Assembly: GCA_030762895.1 (NCBI GenBank)
Contig: JAUPTC010000016.1
Coordinates: 2,108,001 to 2,172,000 of the forward strand
Direction of reading: 5' to 3'
From: Sophora flavescens
Lineage: Eukaryota > Streptophyta > Magnoliopsida > Fabales > Fabaceae
DNA length: 64,000 nucleotides
The position numbers were made by a program, and so were the translations under genes. The notes beneath the pieces were generated by a model. That model had not been told where the DNA came from. It searched no databases and saw only the letters and a list, made by a program, of their open reading frames with translations. This document shows, in pieces, positions 12,310 to 23,817 of this stretch; the stretch's first letter is position 1, and each line of letters begins with the position of its first letter.

Positions 12310-12660
12310 TCAGAGGATGTCGCAGACTCGCGGTGATGGAGTGTGGTGGAGAGGTGGAGGCCGGAGGGAGATGTCGCGGAGCCGGTGATGGAGCAACTGA
12401 GCGAGGCAAATCCGAAGAGGTGGAGAAGTATCGCAGTGATAGAGCGAGGTGAAGAGGTGGAGATGTGTCGCGGACTCGCGGTGATGGAGTGGTGGAGGCC
12501 GGAGGGAGGTGTCACGGTGTCGGTGATGGAGCTACTGAGCGAGGTGAAGAGGTTGAGGTGATGGAGCGACTGAGCGAGTCAGCGAGGTGAAGAAGTCACG
12601 GTGATGGAGCGAGGTGATGAGGTGGAGAGATGTCGCGGTGATGGAGGGTGCTGGTCGCAG
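12310..12660. repeat. GC-rich degenerate minisatellite in hAT 5' region
   Basis: Recurring phrases such as GGTGATGGAGCGAGGTGAAG, GATGTCGCGGA and GAGGTGGAG are arranged irregularly for about 350 bp, just upstream of the transposase start. Units are imperfect, about 30-45 bp. Base composition is far higher in G than in the surrounding element. Confidence 0.7.
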
Positions 12661-12819
12661 TGGCGAGCAGTGCTGGAAGGTATGCCGCCGCCGTTGACCT
12701 GGATGGTGAAAGGTGAAGTAGGGTTTGAACTGGAGAAGACGAGGAGTGCGAGATGGAGAATTGGACCGAGATAGTGACTCTCTGTCTGTCACAATGTCTA
12801 ATATATTAATATAAAAAAA

Positions 12820-13015
12820 ATTAGGGGTTCGGTTCGGTTCGGTTCTAGCGGGTTCACTTTTCCTGGAACCGAGAACCGAACCAAACCAAACCATGGTCGG
12901 GTCCATTGATTTTGACCCAAACCGAACCAATGATCCGAACCGAACCACAAAAATGGATCGGTTCGGTTCATATCGATCGGGTTCGCGTGTCGGATTAAAT
13001 CCACTTACACCCCTA
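12820..13015. repeat. hAT right subterminal repeats
   Basis: GGTTCGGTTCGGTTC, ACCGAACCAAACC and similar motifs fill the last 200 bp before the right inverted repeat, mirroring the left end. Confidence 0.75.
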
Positions 13016-14198
13016 GCTAAAGTTACGAACTAGATGTCCTATAAAAAGTGATATTGATTTTTGTGCGCCAAAATCTACGAATCTAAATCTGGTGCAGCGA
13101 TCTAGATTTCATGATTTGTACATTTTTTACTTGGAGTCCGTTTGATTAGAAAGTTTGTTAAACTTAAATGTTTTACATGCATTTTGCATTTTATTGTGGC
13201 AAATGTGCCTAAAGGTTTTATGCATGGTACCTTGGTAGGTATCCATGTTATGTGATATATTTCACCTTGGGGTGAAATGAATGGGGGTCTAGAAAAGGCC
13301 GGGCTATTTACGACTATTTCGGGAGCTCGGATATTACTCATATTTTATAGTCCGAGTTAATTACAATTATCGTTGGATGTTCATACGAACTACATACAAT
13401 GATGGTTGGAACTCGTATCCTACCGAGTTATTTACTTAAATAGTTGGAACTCGAAACCTTGACAGGCCAAATATTTTGAAACTTGCCTTATCTGGCAACG
13501 TTGATATTCTGTCTTATTCGGCAATGAGAGCTTGATCAGCTCATTTATTTGTTGGTTGGAGCTCCGGAAATTAGTACAAAAGTTAGATGAGGAATGTTGA
13601 GGTGTCATGGTTTTTAAAACAATGGAGATTGTTGGGTATGAAACCCTTTGATAAATAGAATGTTTATTGTTGAATATATATGTTAAATGTTAAATGTTAT
13701 TTGTGTGTCGTGCATATGGTTATCGTTTTAAAATCCATATATTGGAACTCAACCTTGCATATACATGTTCTTCTGTCTTTGCTATTGTACCTTGGTACAT
13801 GAATGCAGTTGTTGAAGAAGAATTCCTTGAGTGACTTGGAGACTTAAGTCCGGATTGCAGGAAGAGATGTGTGATCATAGAGATGATCACGAGGTCTTAT
13901 CAGCGAGTGTCTTGTAGAGCGACCAGCTTAGGATTTTCTTTGGGTGGTATGTTTTGAAAAAGTTTGTGTAGGTGTGTTGAAAACCTTTATATGGTTTAAA
14001 ATTCTTATGTGAATAATATGTTTTGTTTTTACTATTGTGATGAGTATGTTGTGTATCGAAGTATTCAGGAGCAATTGTTTTACACCCAGATTTTCTGACT
14101 TCAAATAAATCAATTTTCCGAAACCAACCAGAAAAATTATTTTAATTTATTTCTGCACGTGTTCGTATAGTAATGCCCAAGGGGGGTGTTACATAGTG

Positions 14199-14210
14199 TG
14201 GTATCAGAGC
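14199..14210 (+). other. Element A primer-binding site
   Basis: TGGTATCAGAGC, five bases after the 5' LTR end, matches the 3' end of initiator Met tRNA, the usual primer for Tekay-type Ty3 elements. Confidence 0.88.
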
Positions 14211-14483
14211 TGGTCGAGTCTTTCGGGAACCTTGGGGAATATGTTTGTTATGTTTTTGTTGTGTGATCTCTGGTAGGACCTTGCTTGAATTGTTTCCTTG
14301 TTGAAATAATGTGTGTTGGCACACAAGTCATTATGTTTTGATTTAGTCAAGACCTTGGGAGAATTTATGAACAATAGATGGTACATTGACTGAATTACTT
14401 CTTAGAAGTAATGTGTTTTAGACACGTAAGGATACGTTTCAGTTATGGTTGCGTACTGACTGATTTTGTCTTATAGGTCAGTT

Positions 14484-15415
14484 ATGGAACCAGAACCAGA
14501 AGGTGGAGTGGATGATACCGCACAAGCAATGGATAACATTGCAGCTACTATTGTTATGTAGACAGCTGCTATAGCTGCTCAAACTTAGCAAGAGGCGGAA
14601 GGCAAAGATCTAACTGCTTTTCAACGTCAAGATCCACCACAGTTTTGTGGGGATTCTGATCCTGAGAAGGCTGATCTACGAATACAAGAGTTGGAGAATA
14701 TTTTCGATCTTATCCATAGCCCTGGAGGAGTAAAAGTTCAATATGCTACATTCCTGCTCTTAGGAGATGCAGAGTATTGGTGGAAGGGCACTAAACAACT
14801 TTTGGAAGCTGATCAACAGGAAATTACTTGGGATGTGTTCCGAAACGCATTTATGAACCAGTATTTCCCAGAAAATACTAGGATTGAGAAGGAACGAGAA
14901 TTTCTGTAGTTACAACAAAGTGATCTATCTGTTGGGGAGTATGCGGCGAAGTTTGATTCACTAGCCAAATATTTTCATTTCTTCCAAGTTCAGCCAAATG
15001 AGGGATGGAAGTGTGAACGTTTTGACGGAAGTTTGCGATATGGTATCTAGAAATCTGTAGTACCGCTGGAGATTCTCAATTTCTAAGCATTGGTTGAGAA
15101 ATGCCGTAAGGTGGAATTAATGAAGAAAGGGAAGGACAACTATAGTAACACCGGAGGATCATCTCGATTCAGAAACAAATACCAGAATCAGAAGGGGAAA
15201 CAAAATCAGAACAAACCATATTTACAACCCCAGAAACATGATGGGAAGAAGAACCGAGACTCTGTTTGTCAATGTTCAAAGTGTGGAAAGCAAGACCACT
15301 TGGCAGATGCTTGTCCATTTGAAGGGATTCTATGTTATCAGTGTGGAAATACAGGGCATAGTGCAAGAGTTTATAATGTAAAGAAATCTGAAGTAGATAG
15401 AAACAAAGTGTGAGC
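14484..15415 (+). pseudogene. gag: Gag of element A, broken by in-frame stops
   Basis: A single frame of about 310 codons runs from ATG 14484 to TGA 15413-15415. The N-terminal part is acidic, followed by a capsid-like segment (AEYWWKGTKQLL, ITWDVFRNAFMNQYFPENT) typical of Ty3 gag. It then has a basic linker and two CCHC zinc knuckles near the end. The first knuckle, CSKCGKQDHLADAC, is intact. The second, CYQCGNTGHSARVY, has lost its last Cys to Tyr. In-frame TAG or TAA codons occur at about 14559, 14586, 14907, 15048 and 15084; most are TAG where Gln would fit. No protease or polymerase follows, so this was a gag-only element before it decayed. Confidence 0.87.
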
Positions 15416-16338
15416 TGCTAAAAAGGTGGCAAAAGAGAAACAGGCAATAAGGGCGGAAGGTTTACACCGAGAACAAGGTTGAAGCCTCACGACTTAGAGA
15501 TTTTATAAAAGATAGTGTAGATTCACATCAGCAACGGGATCAGGAACCAAAGATGTAGTTATGCATAAGAATATTATATGTAAGATGTGTGCTTTAAGGA
15601 TTAGTACATGTTAATTTTGTAATGGGATCTAAGTAGAATCATATGTGCGTATCCTTGAATATTGGACTCTTCAAAGTCTTTTATGTTGTTAGTCTTTCAG
15701 TTGATGTCAGTGATATATAATATCTATGACTTTATAAGAATAAAGGTTTCTTGAAGGAAATTTATTCCAGTCCTTTTTATTTTGATTGATGTGATCGGTC
15801 AAGATTTTTGGGGTCAGATCATTTCTTTTCCAACGATTGTGAATTGTTTTCAAACTACAATTGTTGAATCAATTTTTATGGAATTTTATTTTGTGAACTA
15901 TCCTATTATTGTTCGGGATAGTTACTTTAGTGATGAAAGAAGTTTCTAGTAGATGAGACTTAGCCTTGTCACTTTTACTTTTGGTGAGAATGATTCAGCC
16001 TAAATTTTTATCGGACTATTGTTATTTTAAATTGTCATTTGTAAATCCTTTGTCCAAGGAATACATTCTCTTAAGGCAAGGAACTATTCGTTTTGTGAGT
16101 TCCTAATCCATTAGGAGTTCTTGTGAAGGAACGAACTTTCTTAGAGTCATGGTTGTAATTATGTATTAGCTATGCATTTTTACACTCGCGAACCTATTAA
16201 AGAATCTTTTTACATACTGAACATTCCTGTATTCTTTTCAGATCGACAAAGTTTTTCTATTTACTTTCTTGTGAAAGTAAAACCTTGGGATTAAAAAAAA
16301 TCCTGTCTAGTTTTGAGTCACGAAATTTCGAGGACGAA
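15416..16338 (+). other. Element A internal remnant without recognisable pol
   Basis: About 0.9 kb between gag and the polypurine tract. It has no protease, reverse transcriptase or integrase motif in any frame. Near 16140-16345 it resembles the corresponding part of element D (about 39900-40040, reverse strand), including TGCATTTTTACAC. It looks like a retained 3' untranslated part. Confidence 0.6.
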
Positions 16339-16360
16339 TTTTTTTTAAGTGGAGTAGTAT
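16339..16360 (+). other. Element A polypurine-tract region
   Basis: The stretch ends TTTTTTTTAAGTGGAGTAG directly before the 3' LTR. It follows AAATTTCGAGGACGAA, the usual lead-in in Tekay/Del elements. The tract is weak compared with element E's AAGGAGGGGAGAAAA. Confidence 0.65.
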
Positions 16361-19300
16361 TGTAACACGCGGTTTTTCACGGTTTACTGTTTTTATATCG
16401 GTAAAATAAACAGCAATGTTTATAATTTTATTTTTAAACCTATAAAATGATTTTGGATAAACCAAGGTCATATTTATACTCTACTTTACCGTAGAGAGCT
16501 ACGATTAAATTTTGCCCGGTCTGCGATTTAATGACAGTAAGAATTTTACTGCTCAAATGACCTAATTTTGACTCATAAATGGAAAAATTAAGATTTTTAT
16601 GAAGTTTCCATCTTCTTTGGCTATTTCAAAATTTTTCACTTAAAAAGTGAAATAATATATATTATGCGGGCGTTATACGAAATCGGGTAAACAACGGAGC
16701 TGAAAACGGGATTTACGGGACCCGCTAACGGATAAAGGACATGTCAAATCATGATGAGTCACAAGGGGTGAGTCATAGGATGTCTCGTCACTGTCATGAT
16801 GGATTTTAGGAGGAAATTACTAGTTTGTCCTTAATGCTGGTTTTATTCACAAGTTTGCCATTGTACAAGATTACCATTTTGCCCTTGAAAATTTGCACTT
16901 TGGACCCAATTGCCCCTCCATCCCCACGGCCCAAACTCCTTCAAGAGCCCATGCTCACTTCTATAAAAGGCCTAAGTCATCATCTTCTTCAACCTTTGTT
17001 CATTTCCACCATTAAAACACTAAGTTACATAAGCTTGTTTTGTGAAGGAAGTAGGAGACTTCTTGCCAAGTTTTTTATTCCAAGAGGTAAACCATGCTCA
17101 TCTCCCTTATTTAGAATCATGTTCTTCAATTACTTTTGTGTTTTGAAGTCTTTCTCAATATGATTCATAATAGGGTTTCTAGATTCAAAAATTCATAGAA
17201 AATCATAGGAAAATCCAATGAGCATGAAACCAATTTCTATGATCCTATTATCATCTCTATATTCTAGATCTATGAGCTTGCATCAAACAAAAAATTGTAA
17301 CCTATATAACCTAAAGAGGCCGAACCTAGGTATTTTTGGGGGGAGGGTTTTGTTCATTTTCTTTACATGATTCAATCTTATAAGTCATATAGGTATTGGA
17401 TCTATGTTGTTTGAACTAAATCAAGGTATCTAAGACATATCAGTTGTCATGACCGACATTTAATTGTTTGAGGATTGGAAGATTTAATTTCAATCTTTGT
17501 ACCAAGATTCTTGATTTAGGGTTTTAAGTGTTTATGAATCACTAATCCAAGAGTTTAGAAATTTTAGAGATTTCTATCCCCAAAGTCAGCCCTAGACCGA
17601 AACCAACATATAGTATTATAGGTTTGATTAAGTTGTTTGTTTGTTAATTGATTGTTGTGTTTAATGAAGGATAAGCTAGATTATCGTGTACATGCGTTAT
17701 CGGCATTACTTGGATTTCAAGCGGATTGTTTATCAGAGACATTTTGTTTTCAGGTAAGGGGAGTACCTGAGGGATTTTTTCGATAGCTATATGCTATTTG
17801 TTTGTTGTCTGTATAATTTAGTTGGTGTGTTAATTATTTTCTGTAGTGTGAAATCATCTGTTTTGCAATTATCTGCTTTTAAATATTTATTTATTTGCAT
17901 TTAATTGTTATTATATGTTGTTGCATGTCATTAATTTATATGTGATGTATTATTGTTATGATTTTTATTAATGTGGATTGTGGATTGTAAAGCCTGACAG
18001 TGGTCAGTGCTCAACTAATAATGAGGTTAAAAGCGTTAAAAACTTTTTACGAGATAATAATTTTTAATTGATGAGAAATAGTAATATAATATTACGTAAA
18101 TATTTTAGTTGGTTGAAAATGAGAAAAAGTTGAAAATAATATTATTTTAATGATTTAACAGCATAAGAGTGTTTTATGAGTCATAGTGAGGATGTTACCG
18201 TGAAAATATTTTTGCCCTGCTAGTTTACAATTAAGAAATTTCTAAATATTAGAAAATGTTGTTTTAAGAGAAAAAAGTTTCAAAAATAATTTTATTAGTG
18301 TTGGAAAAATTATTTTACTATAAAAGTCATGTTTTGACCTAAAAACGTTTTTAAAATGTCAAACGATGGACAATTCCGTCACTATTTACAAAAGTATTCT
18401 TAAAAATGGTAACATTGAGTAATACCGAGAAATTGTCTCAAATGATATTTCCAAATTCAAAATACTGATTTTTGAACAAAAATGAGTTTTAAGGGATATT
18501 GACAATTTTACAAAACGAATTTCCACTGTAAAAGGATATTCGGTAAACAACGGTTTATTTCCGTCAACTTGGATAAGTTGAGTAAACTTTGGTTTTGTTT
18601 TGTATTTCACAGAGCGAAAATGTTGTTAAATTAAAAGACAAACCTGGCTGTCGAGATTTCGGTGTCTAGAGTTCTATGATATGGACCCGGGGTCCGAAAG
18701 GTAAAGTTATGGACTAGATGTCCTATAAAAAGTGAAATTGATTTTTGTGCGCCAAAATCTACGAATCTAAATCTGGTGCATCGATCTAGATTTCGTGATT
18801 TGCACATTTTCTACTTGGAGTCTATTTGATTAGAAAGTGTATTAAACTTAAATGTTTTACATGCATTTTGCATTTTATTGTGGCAAATGTGCCTAAAGGT
18901 TTTATGCATGGTACCTTGGTTGGTATCCATGTTATGTGATACATTTCACCTTGGGGTGAAATGAATGGGGGTCTAGGAAAGGCCGGGCTATTTACGACTA
19001 TTTCGGGAGCTCGGATATTACTCATATTTTATAGGCCGAGTTAATTACAATTATCGTTGGATGTTCATACGAACTACTTACAATGATGGTTGGAACTCGT
19101 ATCCTACCGAGTTATTTACTTAAATAGTTGGAACTCGGAACCTTGACAGCCCAAATAATTTGGATTTTGCCTTATCTGGTAACGTTTATATTCTGCCTTA
19201 TTCGTCAATGAGAGCTTGATCAGCTCATTTATTTGTTGGTTGGAGCTTTGGATATTAGTACAAAAGTTAGATGAGGGATATTGAAGTGTCATGGTTTTTA

Positions 19301-19870
19301 AAACAAAGAAGATTATCGGGTATGAAACCCTTTGATAAATAGAATGTTTATTGTTGAATATACATGTTAAATGTTATTTGTGTGTTGTGCATATGGTTAT
19401 CGTTTTAAAATCCATATATTGGAACTCACCCTTGTATATACATGTTCTTCTGTCTTTGCTATTGTACCTCGGTACATGAATGCAGATGTTGCAGAAGAAT
19501 TCCTTAAGTCACTTGGAGACTTAAGTCCGGATTGTGGGAAGAGATGTGTGATCATAGAGATGATCACGAGGTCTTATCAGTGAGTGTCTTGTAAAGCGAC
19601 CAGCTTAGGATTTTCTTTGGGTGGTATGTTTTGAAAAAGTTTGTGTATGTGTGTTGAAAACCTTTATATGGTTTAAAATTCTTTTTTGAATAATATGTTT
19701 TATTTTTACTATTTTGATGAGTATGTTGTGTGTCGAAGTATTTAGGAGAAATTGTTTTGCACCTAGATTTTCTGACTTCAAATAAATCAATTTTTCGAAA
19801 GCAACCAGCAAAATTCTTTTAATTTATTTCCGCACGTGTTCGTATAGTAATGCCCAAGGGGGGTGTTACA
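16361..19870 (+). repeat. Element A 3' LTR, uninterrupted, 3510 bp
   Basis: It starts TGTAACACGCGG, ends AAGGGGGGTGTTACA, and is followed by the target duplication TGTAG. It serves as the uninterrupted reference for placing the insertions in the 5' LTR. A hairpin with stem ATTTCACC/GGTGAAAT and loop TTGG is at 18943-18962, next to another with loop TTGGTT at 18911-18929. Confidence 0.92.
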
Positions 19871-21219
19871 TGTAGATCTTGCTCTAACTTTTGCTTAGAC
19901 TGCCCTTGAGGGTTTTTAGCCTAGCGAGATTTCTTTTCCTTTTTTTCATTATTGTTTTGGATTTTTTAAAAGGAGCAATTAGTTAAAATCTCATAAGAGC
20001 ACAAATATTTTGTCTCAAAATTATAGTTGATGAAAAAATAGCAATCGTTCATTTATCAGAATAGACTTTTTAGGCTTGTAATGTGGCCAAAGGTTGGGGG
20101 TCATGAAAGGAGGCTCAAACAAGTATTTTAAGGTTAAATAGGACCAAGGATCCAAGCTCTTTTCAGATTTCAGAGAACATTTACTTTATGTTGATTTTCC
20201 CTTTTTATTACTTCTTTTTTTTTTTTTTTGCTTTTGCATGAAGTTTTTCATCCTCTTTCTTTCTCCATCTTTTTTTTGTTATTTCTTTTTCTTCTTCTAG
20301 TTTTTTTTTCACTTTATGTTTCATGATCACCATTTTCTTCTTGCTTGCCCCTTGTTTAAGGGTGATCCTTGTCCGGGGTTATTTGAAGAAACTTTTCTGG
20401 CTCAAAGGGGTAACTAGGGATGATCATGATATTTTGATAAGGATAGAGAAAGACGCCCAATCTTCATTTCCAATCATGATTGTTATTATTTTTTAAACTT
20501 TATTTTAGAGACAAAGATGGTACTCACCAAGTTTTTATTTATTTGCTCCTCTTTTATTTTATTTTTTATTTTTTTTATTTTATTTTTTATTTTTGAAAAG
20601 GTGTGGGCCTAAGTGACCTGATCAATGCCCCACAAAGAACTTCTAATAATGCCTTGGGGAAGAAAATGAGAATCTGAGATATGAGAATGGTGAGAGAAAT
20701 ATTATGATGTGGAAGATGATGTAAAGAATGGATGAGACAAGGTATGGATGCAAATCCGTTACATTAATGCTTCAAGAAAGTGACCATGGTTCAAGTATTA
20801 CATGATAAAATACAATGTAACCACCATTTATTGGTAAACCACTAATGAACCAATCTAGCCTGGGTTGCTTAGAAATTCCTAAGACGAAGACCGCAAAGTG
20901 TTGGCATTTCTCACAACCATTAGAATGCGAATCTCTGGTGATGTCGTTGTAGCTTTCCTCTTGAAGTCTGAGTAGTCCACTAGAAAATAACCTTTTCAGA
21001 GAGGTCTCAAAATTGACATGCCTTACTTGACTTCTGAGAAATGACTGTGAAAGTGCGCCCCTCAACTTCATTGGCATCCGAACCTGCATGATCTGGTACA
21101 AGGTTGCGATCCGTATTTTCAGACAACCTGAGCAAGTATTATTTCCAGCTTCACATCATGATCCATGGTTTGATTGGCATTCTTTGAAAGCGCGATGGTT
21201 CTATTTTCTTCAAGGAGCA

Positions 21220-21660
21220 CAATGCATGGAATGAATTTTTTATTTTTTATTTTTTTAAATAAACTTTTAACTTAAAAAGAAATGAGTATATGAAATGCAT
21301 GAAAAAAGTTTTTTTTTTTACCCAAAAGGTATTAATGCATGATAAGTATGAAAAAGAATTATTTATATTGACTCAAAATTTTTTAATGCATGTGATGCAT
21401 GAAGGCAATTTTTTATTCACAAAAACGGCAATGCATGAAATGAGCTTCTTATTTTTTAGATGAATCAAAATTTTTTTATGAATGCTTCAGATAAATGATT
21501 TTTTTAATGAACGCTTGATATGAATGTTTTTTTTTATGATGAGATTGACATAAAAAGTAATTGATGCATGAGATGCATGAGAATGATTTTTTATCTCTTT
21601 ATATTGACTCGAAAAATTAATTAATGCATGAGATGCATGAAAAAGATGAATGATCATTTT
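21220..21660. repeat. Degenerate ATGCATGAAATGCATGA repeat tract
   Basis: ATGCATGA-like units recur about ten times over 440 bp, separated by T-rich spacers of uneven length. The unit is close to palindromic. No coding potential is seen. Confidence 0.65.
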
Positions 21661-22451
21661 TATTCTTTTACAGGAAAAGTGGATGAGTTACAAAAAAAAT
21701 GATTTCCACAAGTCCTTTTTATTATTTATAGAAATGTATGGGTTACGAAATATGAAGAATTTTTTTGTTACAAGCAAAAGGACTTGTGTAAATCATTTTT
21801 CTTTGGCAAAAAACTAAAAAAATGTGAATTTTTATTTGACAAAAAAAATGCTCCCTTTGTATCCTAAGACAGGTAAGACTTATGTTTGCACACACCTAAG
21901 GTTATGAATCTAACCAGTTGGTCTCTGAGTTTGCTCTATGAGTGAATTACAGGACATGTCTATAATCCTAAAAATCGTGGCCCCCAGATTGCCCTTACCT
22001 AGAATATAAGGACCCAGATCCATGAACTTCACCATAGGGACCAATGAGTCACAATATGGCGGTCCACAATACCAGTAACAATCTGAGCAGAAGAACCAGT
22101 GACAGCCAGGGATGCAAAAACATCACCATAACACCACCGAAACCCCTTCTAATCCTATGGCATTCCAAGATTTGGGTATAGAGCCCAAAAGTGTGTGAAG
22201 TATGTGATGGTGATGTGTGTGCGGGAAGCATTGAAACCTGCACAAAACCTATTAAAACAAAAACTACACCACACTTACAAAAAGAACAAACCACAACACA
22301 ATAGTTCTCTATCCTAGGGTTACAACAATATACAAAGGCAATTATGAGAACATATAAAACTATTAAAAAAACATATAGGGGTAAAACTAATATTTTTAAA
22401 GTTATTAAAATAAGCTTCACAACCAACTATTATAGGCCTGACTCTCAAAAA

Positions 22452-22469
22452 TCCCCAGTTAAATCGCCA
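22452..22469 (-). other. Ogre/Tat-type primer-binding site
   Basis: The minus strand reads TGGCGATTTAACTGGGGA, followed by TTTTTGAGAG. Ogre/Tat elements use an Arg-tRNA site of the form TGGCGACTC..CTGGGGA; this copy differs at several central positions. It lies two bases inside the LTR end at 22472. Confidence 0.6.
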
Positions 22470-22471
22470 GC

Positions 22472-23817
22472 TGTCGTGACCGTCCCGTCCGGGAGCCGTG
22501 AAAAGAGAGAGTAGAAATAGAGGAATCGCCACCAATATTTTATTTGGGAAAAACATTGGAAAAACCACTTATTTTAAGGAAACTGGTCTTAAAAAAAGAT
22601 AGAGAGATATTTGAGTCTGGGACTCGGTTAAGGGTGGGGAAGGTGTTAGCACCCTACATCGCCCGTTTTAAAAACGGTACCTCAAGTTAATTTGGCAAAA
22701 ATTTTAATAACATTTGAAAATATTTATTTTTAACCCACTTTTAAATTAAATTAGGAGATAAACACAACAAAAGATAAAATTAAATTTTGGCTTCACATAA
22801 TGATTGATTCTGCTCCAACGTATTCTTGGGTGCGATGAGAAACTCAAAGCCACGTAGTTCTTATAGAAAAAGATTTGATTGATTGGTTGATTTTATTCTT
22901 TTGGAAAAGATTTGGTTTTTTAATTTTTTTTATGTTAAAAAAAGATTTTATTTCAAAATAAATTCACTCTTGCACAGGGTTCAAGATAGCGGTACTATAC
23001 GATAAACCCTTACAATGCATATGTCACTTGAGGATGAAAAATCATACATCAACGTCGTATATTGTTGCGTGAATTCAAATAAATTTTTATTTTATAAAAT
23101 TGAATAAATTTTTTTTAAAAAGATTAAATTGAAGACATTTATTATTTTATACAAAAAGGAATTCACTATTGCACATGGTTAAAGATAGCGGAGCATAAAT
23201 TGTTGCATGAAATCAAAAGAGATTTTTATTTCAAAATATTTTTAATAGAATTTTTAATTAAAACAATGATTGAAATATGTTTTGTAAAAGATTTTTTTAT
23301 TTGACTAATACTAAACACACACCAATAAAAATAGCATCCAAACAGAACAACTCTAAGGCCCATATTACAGCAGATATGAACCCTCCCCAAGCCCATCATG
23401 CAGCAAAAAGAAAACTAAAATAAAATAGTTATCTAACTGCAACAAAACACAGAGAAACGAAAATGGGGATCTGAAGCTTCGAACCAAATACCCAACGTGG
23501 CGGAGCAGCGGAGGGATACAGCAGAGCGGTGGCGCTAAGAGACGAACAGAGGAGCCTCGCGACGACTGGCCGGTGGGATGGTGAGCGGCTGGACAGAGGC
23601 AACGGCGATTTGTGGCAGTGAGGACAGCGGCGAAGCGATGACGCAAACGGTGGAAGAGCAGACGATACGAACGGCGACGGCTTTCGTGCGTGACTCGCGG
23701 TGGAGGACCGAGGTGGCAACGTTCACAGATCTGCAGTTGCTAGTGACGTTTGTGCGTTGCGGCGTAAAGAACAGAGGAGGAAGGCCGGCAGTCTGAGTCG
23801 GAGCTCGCTGTAGAGAC
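22472..23817 (-). repeat. Ogre/Tat-like LTR, first visible segment
   Basis: It starts TGTCGTGACC on the plus strand, adjacent to the primer site. It contains GGGAAGGTGTTAGCACCCTA at about 22638, a phrase common in legume and other plant Ogre-type LTRs. A GC-rich patch follows at 23460-23817 with no recognised protein. The LTR is cut by solo LTR C and resumes at 51282. Confidence 0.5.

Larger units (their letters stand above)
8938..13015 (-). mobile_element. hAT DNA transposon, Ac-type
   Basis: Terminal inverted repeats TAGGGGTGTAA and TTACACCCCTA bound a 4.08 kb element. The 8-bp duplication GCTAAAGT lies on both sides (8930-8937 and 13016-13023), as expected for hAT. Removing it restores the order seen in element A's 3' LTR. 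It carries one minus-strand transposase pseudogene, subterminal GGTTCGGTTCGG-type motifs at both ends, and a GC-rich minisatellite upstream of the gene. The transposase is broken, so the copy would not be autonomous. Confidence 0.93.
2819..14193 (+). repeat. Element A 5' LTR, interrupted twice
   Basis: The LTR segments are 2819-4884, about 8638-8937 and 13016-14193. Together they come to about 3.5 kb and align in order with the 3' LTR. Compared with that copy there are scattered substitutions and small indels; for example about 20 bp present near 2965-2985 is missing from the 3' copy. This points to an old insertion. Short open frames inside are not conserved genes. Confidence 0.88.
2819..19870 (+). 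mobile_element. Element A: gag-only Ty3-type LTR retrotransposon with nested insertions
   Basis: A 5' LTR starts TGTAACA at 2819 and ends TGTTACA at 14193. The 3' LTR runs 16361-19870. Both sides carry the 5 bp duplication TGTAG (2814-2818 and 19871-19875), so this is one complete insertion. The internal region is only about 2.2 kb and contains an initiator-Met primer site, a broken gag and a polypurine tract; no protease, reverse transcriptase or integrase is seen. The 5' LTR was later hit by B plus Cassandra (4885-8637) and by a hAT (8938-13015). The sequence just before the 3' LTR, AAATTTCGAGGACGAA, is typical of Tekay/Del chromoviruses, so this is probably a non-autonomous relative. Confidence 0.88.
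19871..22471 (-). mobile_element. Base-layer Ogre/Tat-like internal sequence, right part
   Basis: It lies between element A and the primer site at 22452-22469. On the minus strand it would be the leader after the 5' LTR. It is AT-rich with long T tracts (20217-20330, 20520-20595) and degenerate ATGCATGA repeats. The longest open frames are about 110-125 codons and I recognise none. Ogre elements do carry an extra ORF in this position, but no such domain can be shown. Confidence 0.45.
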
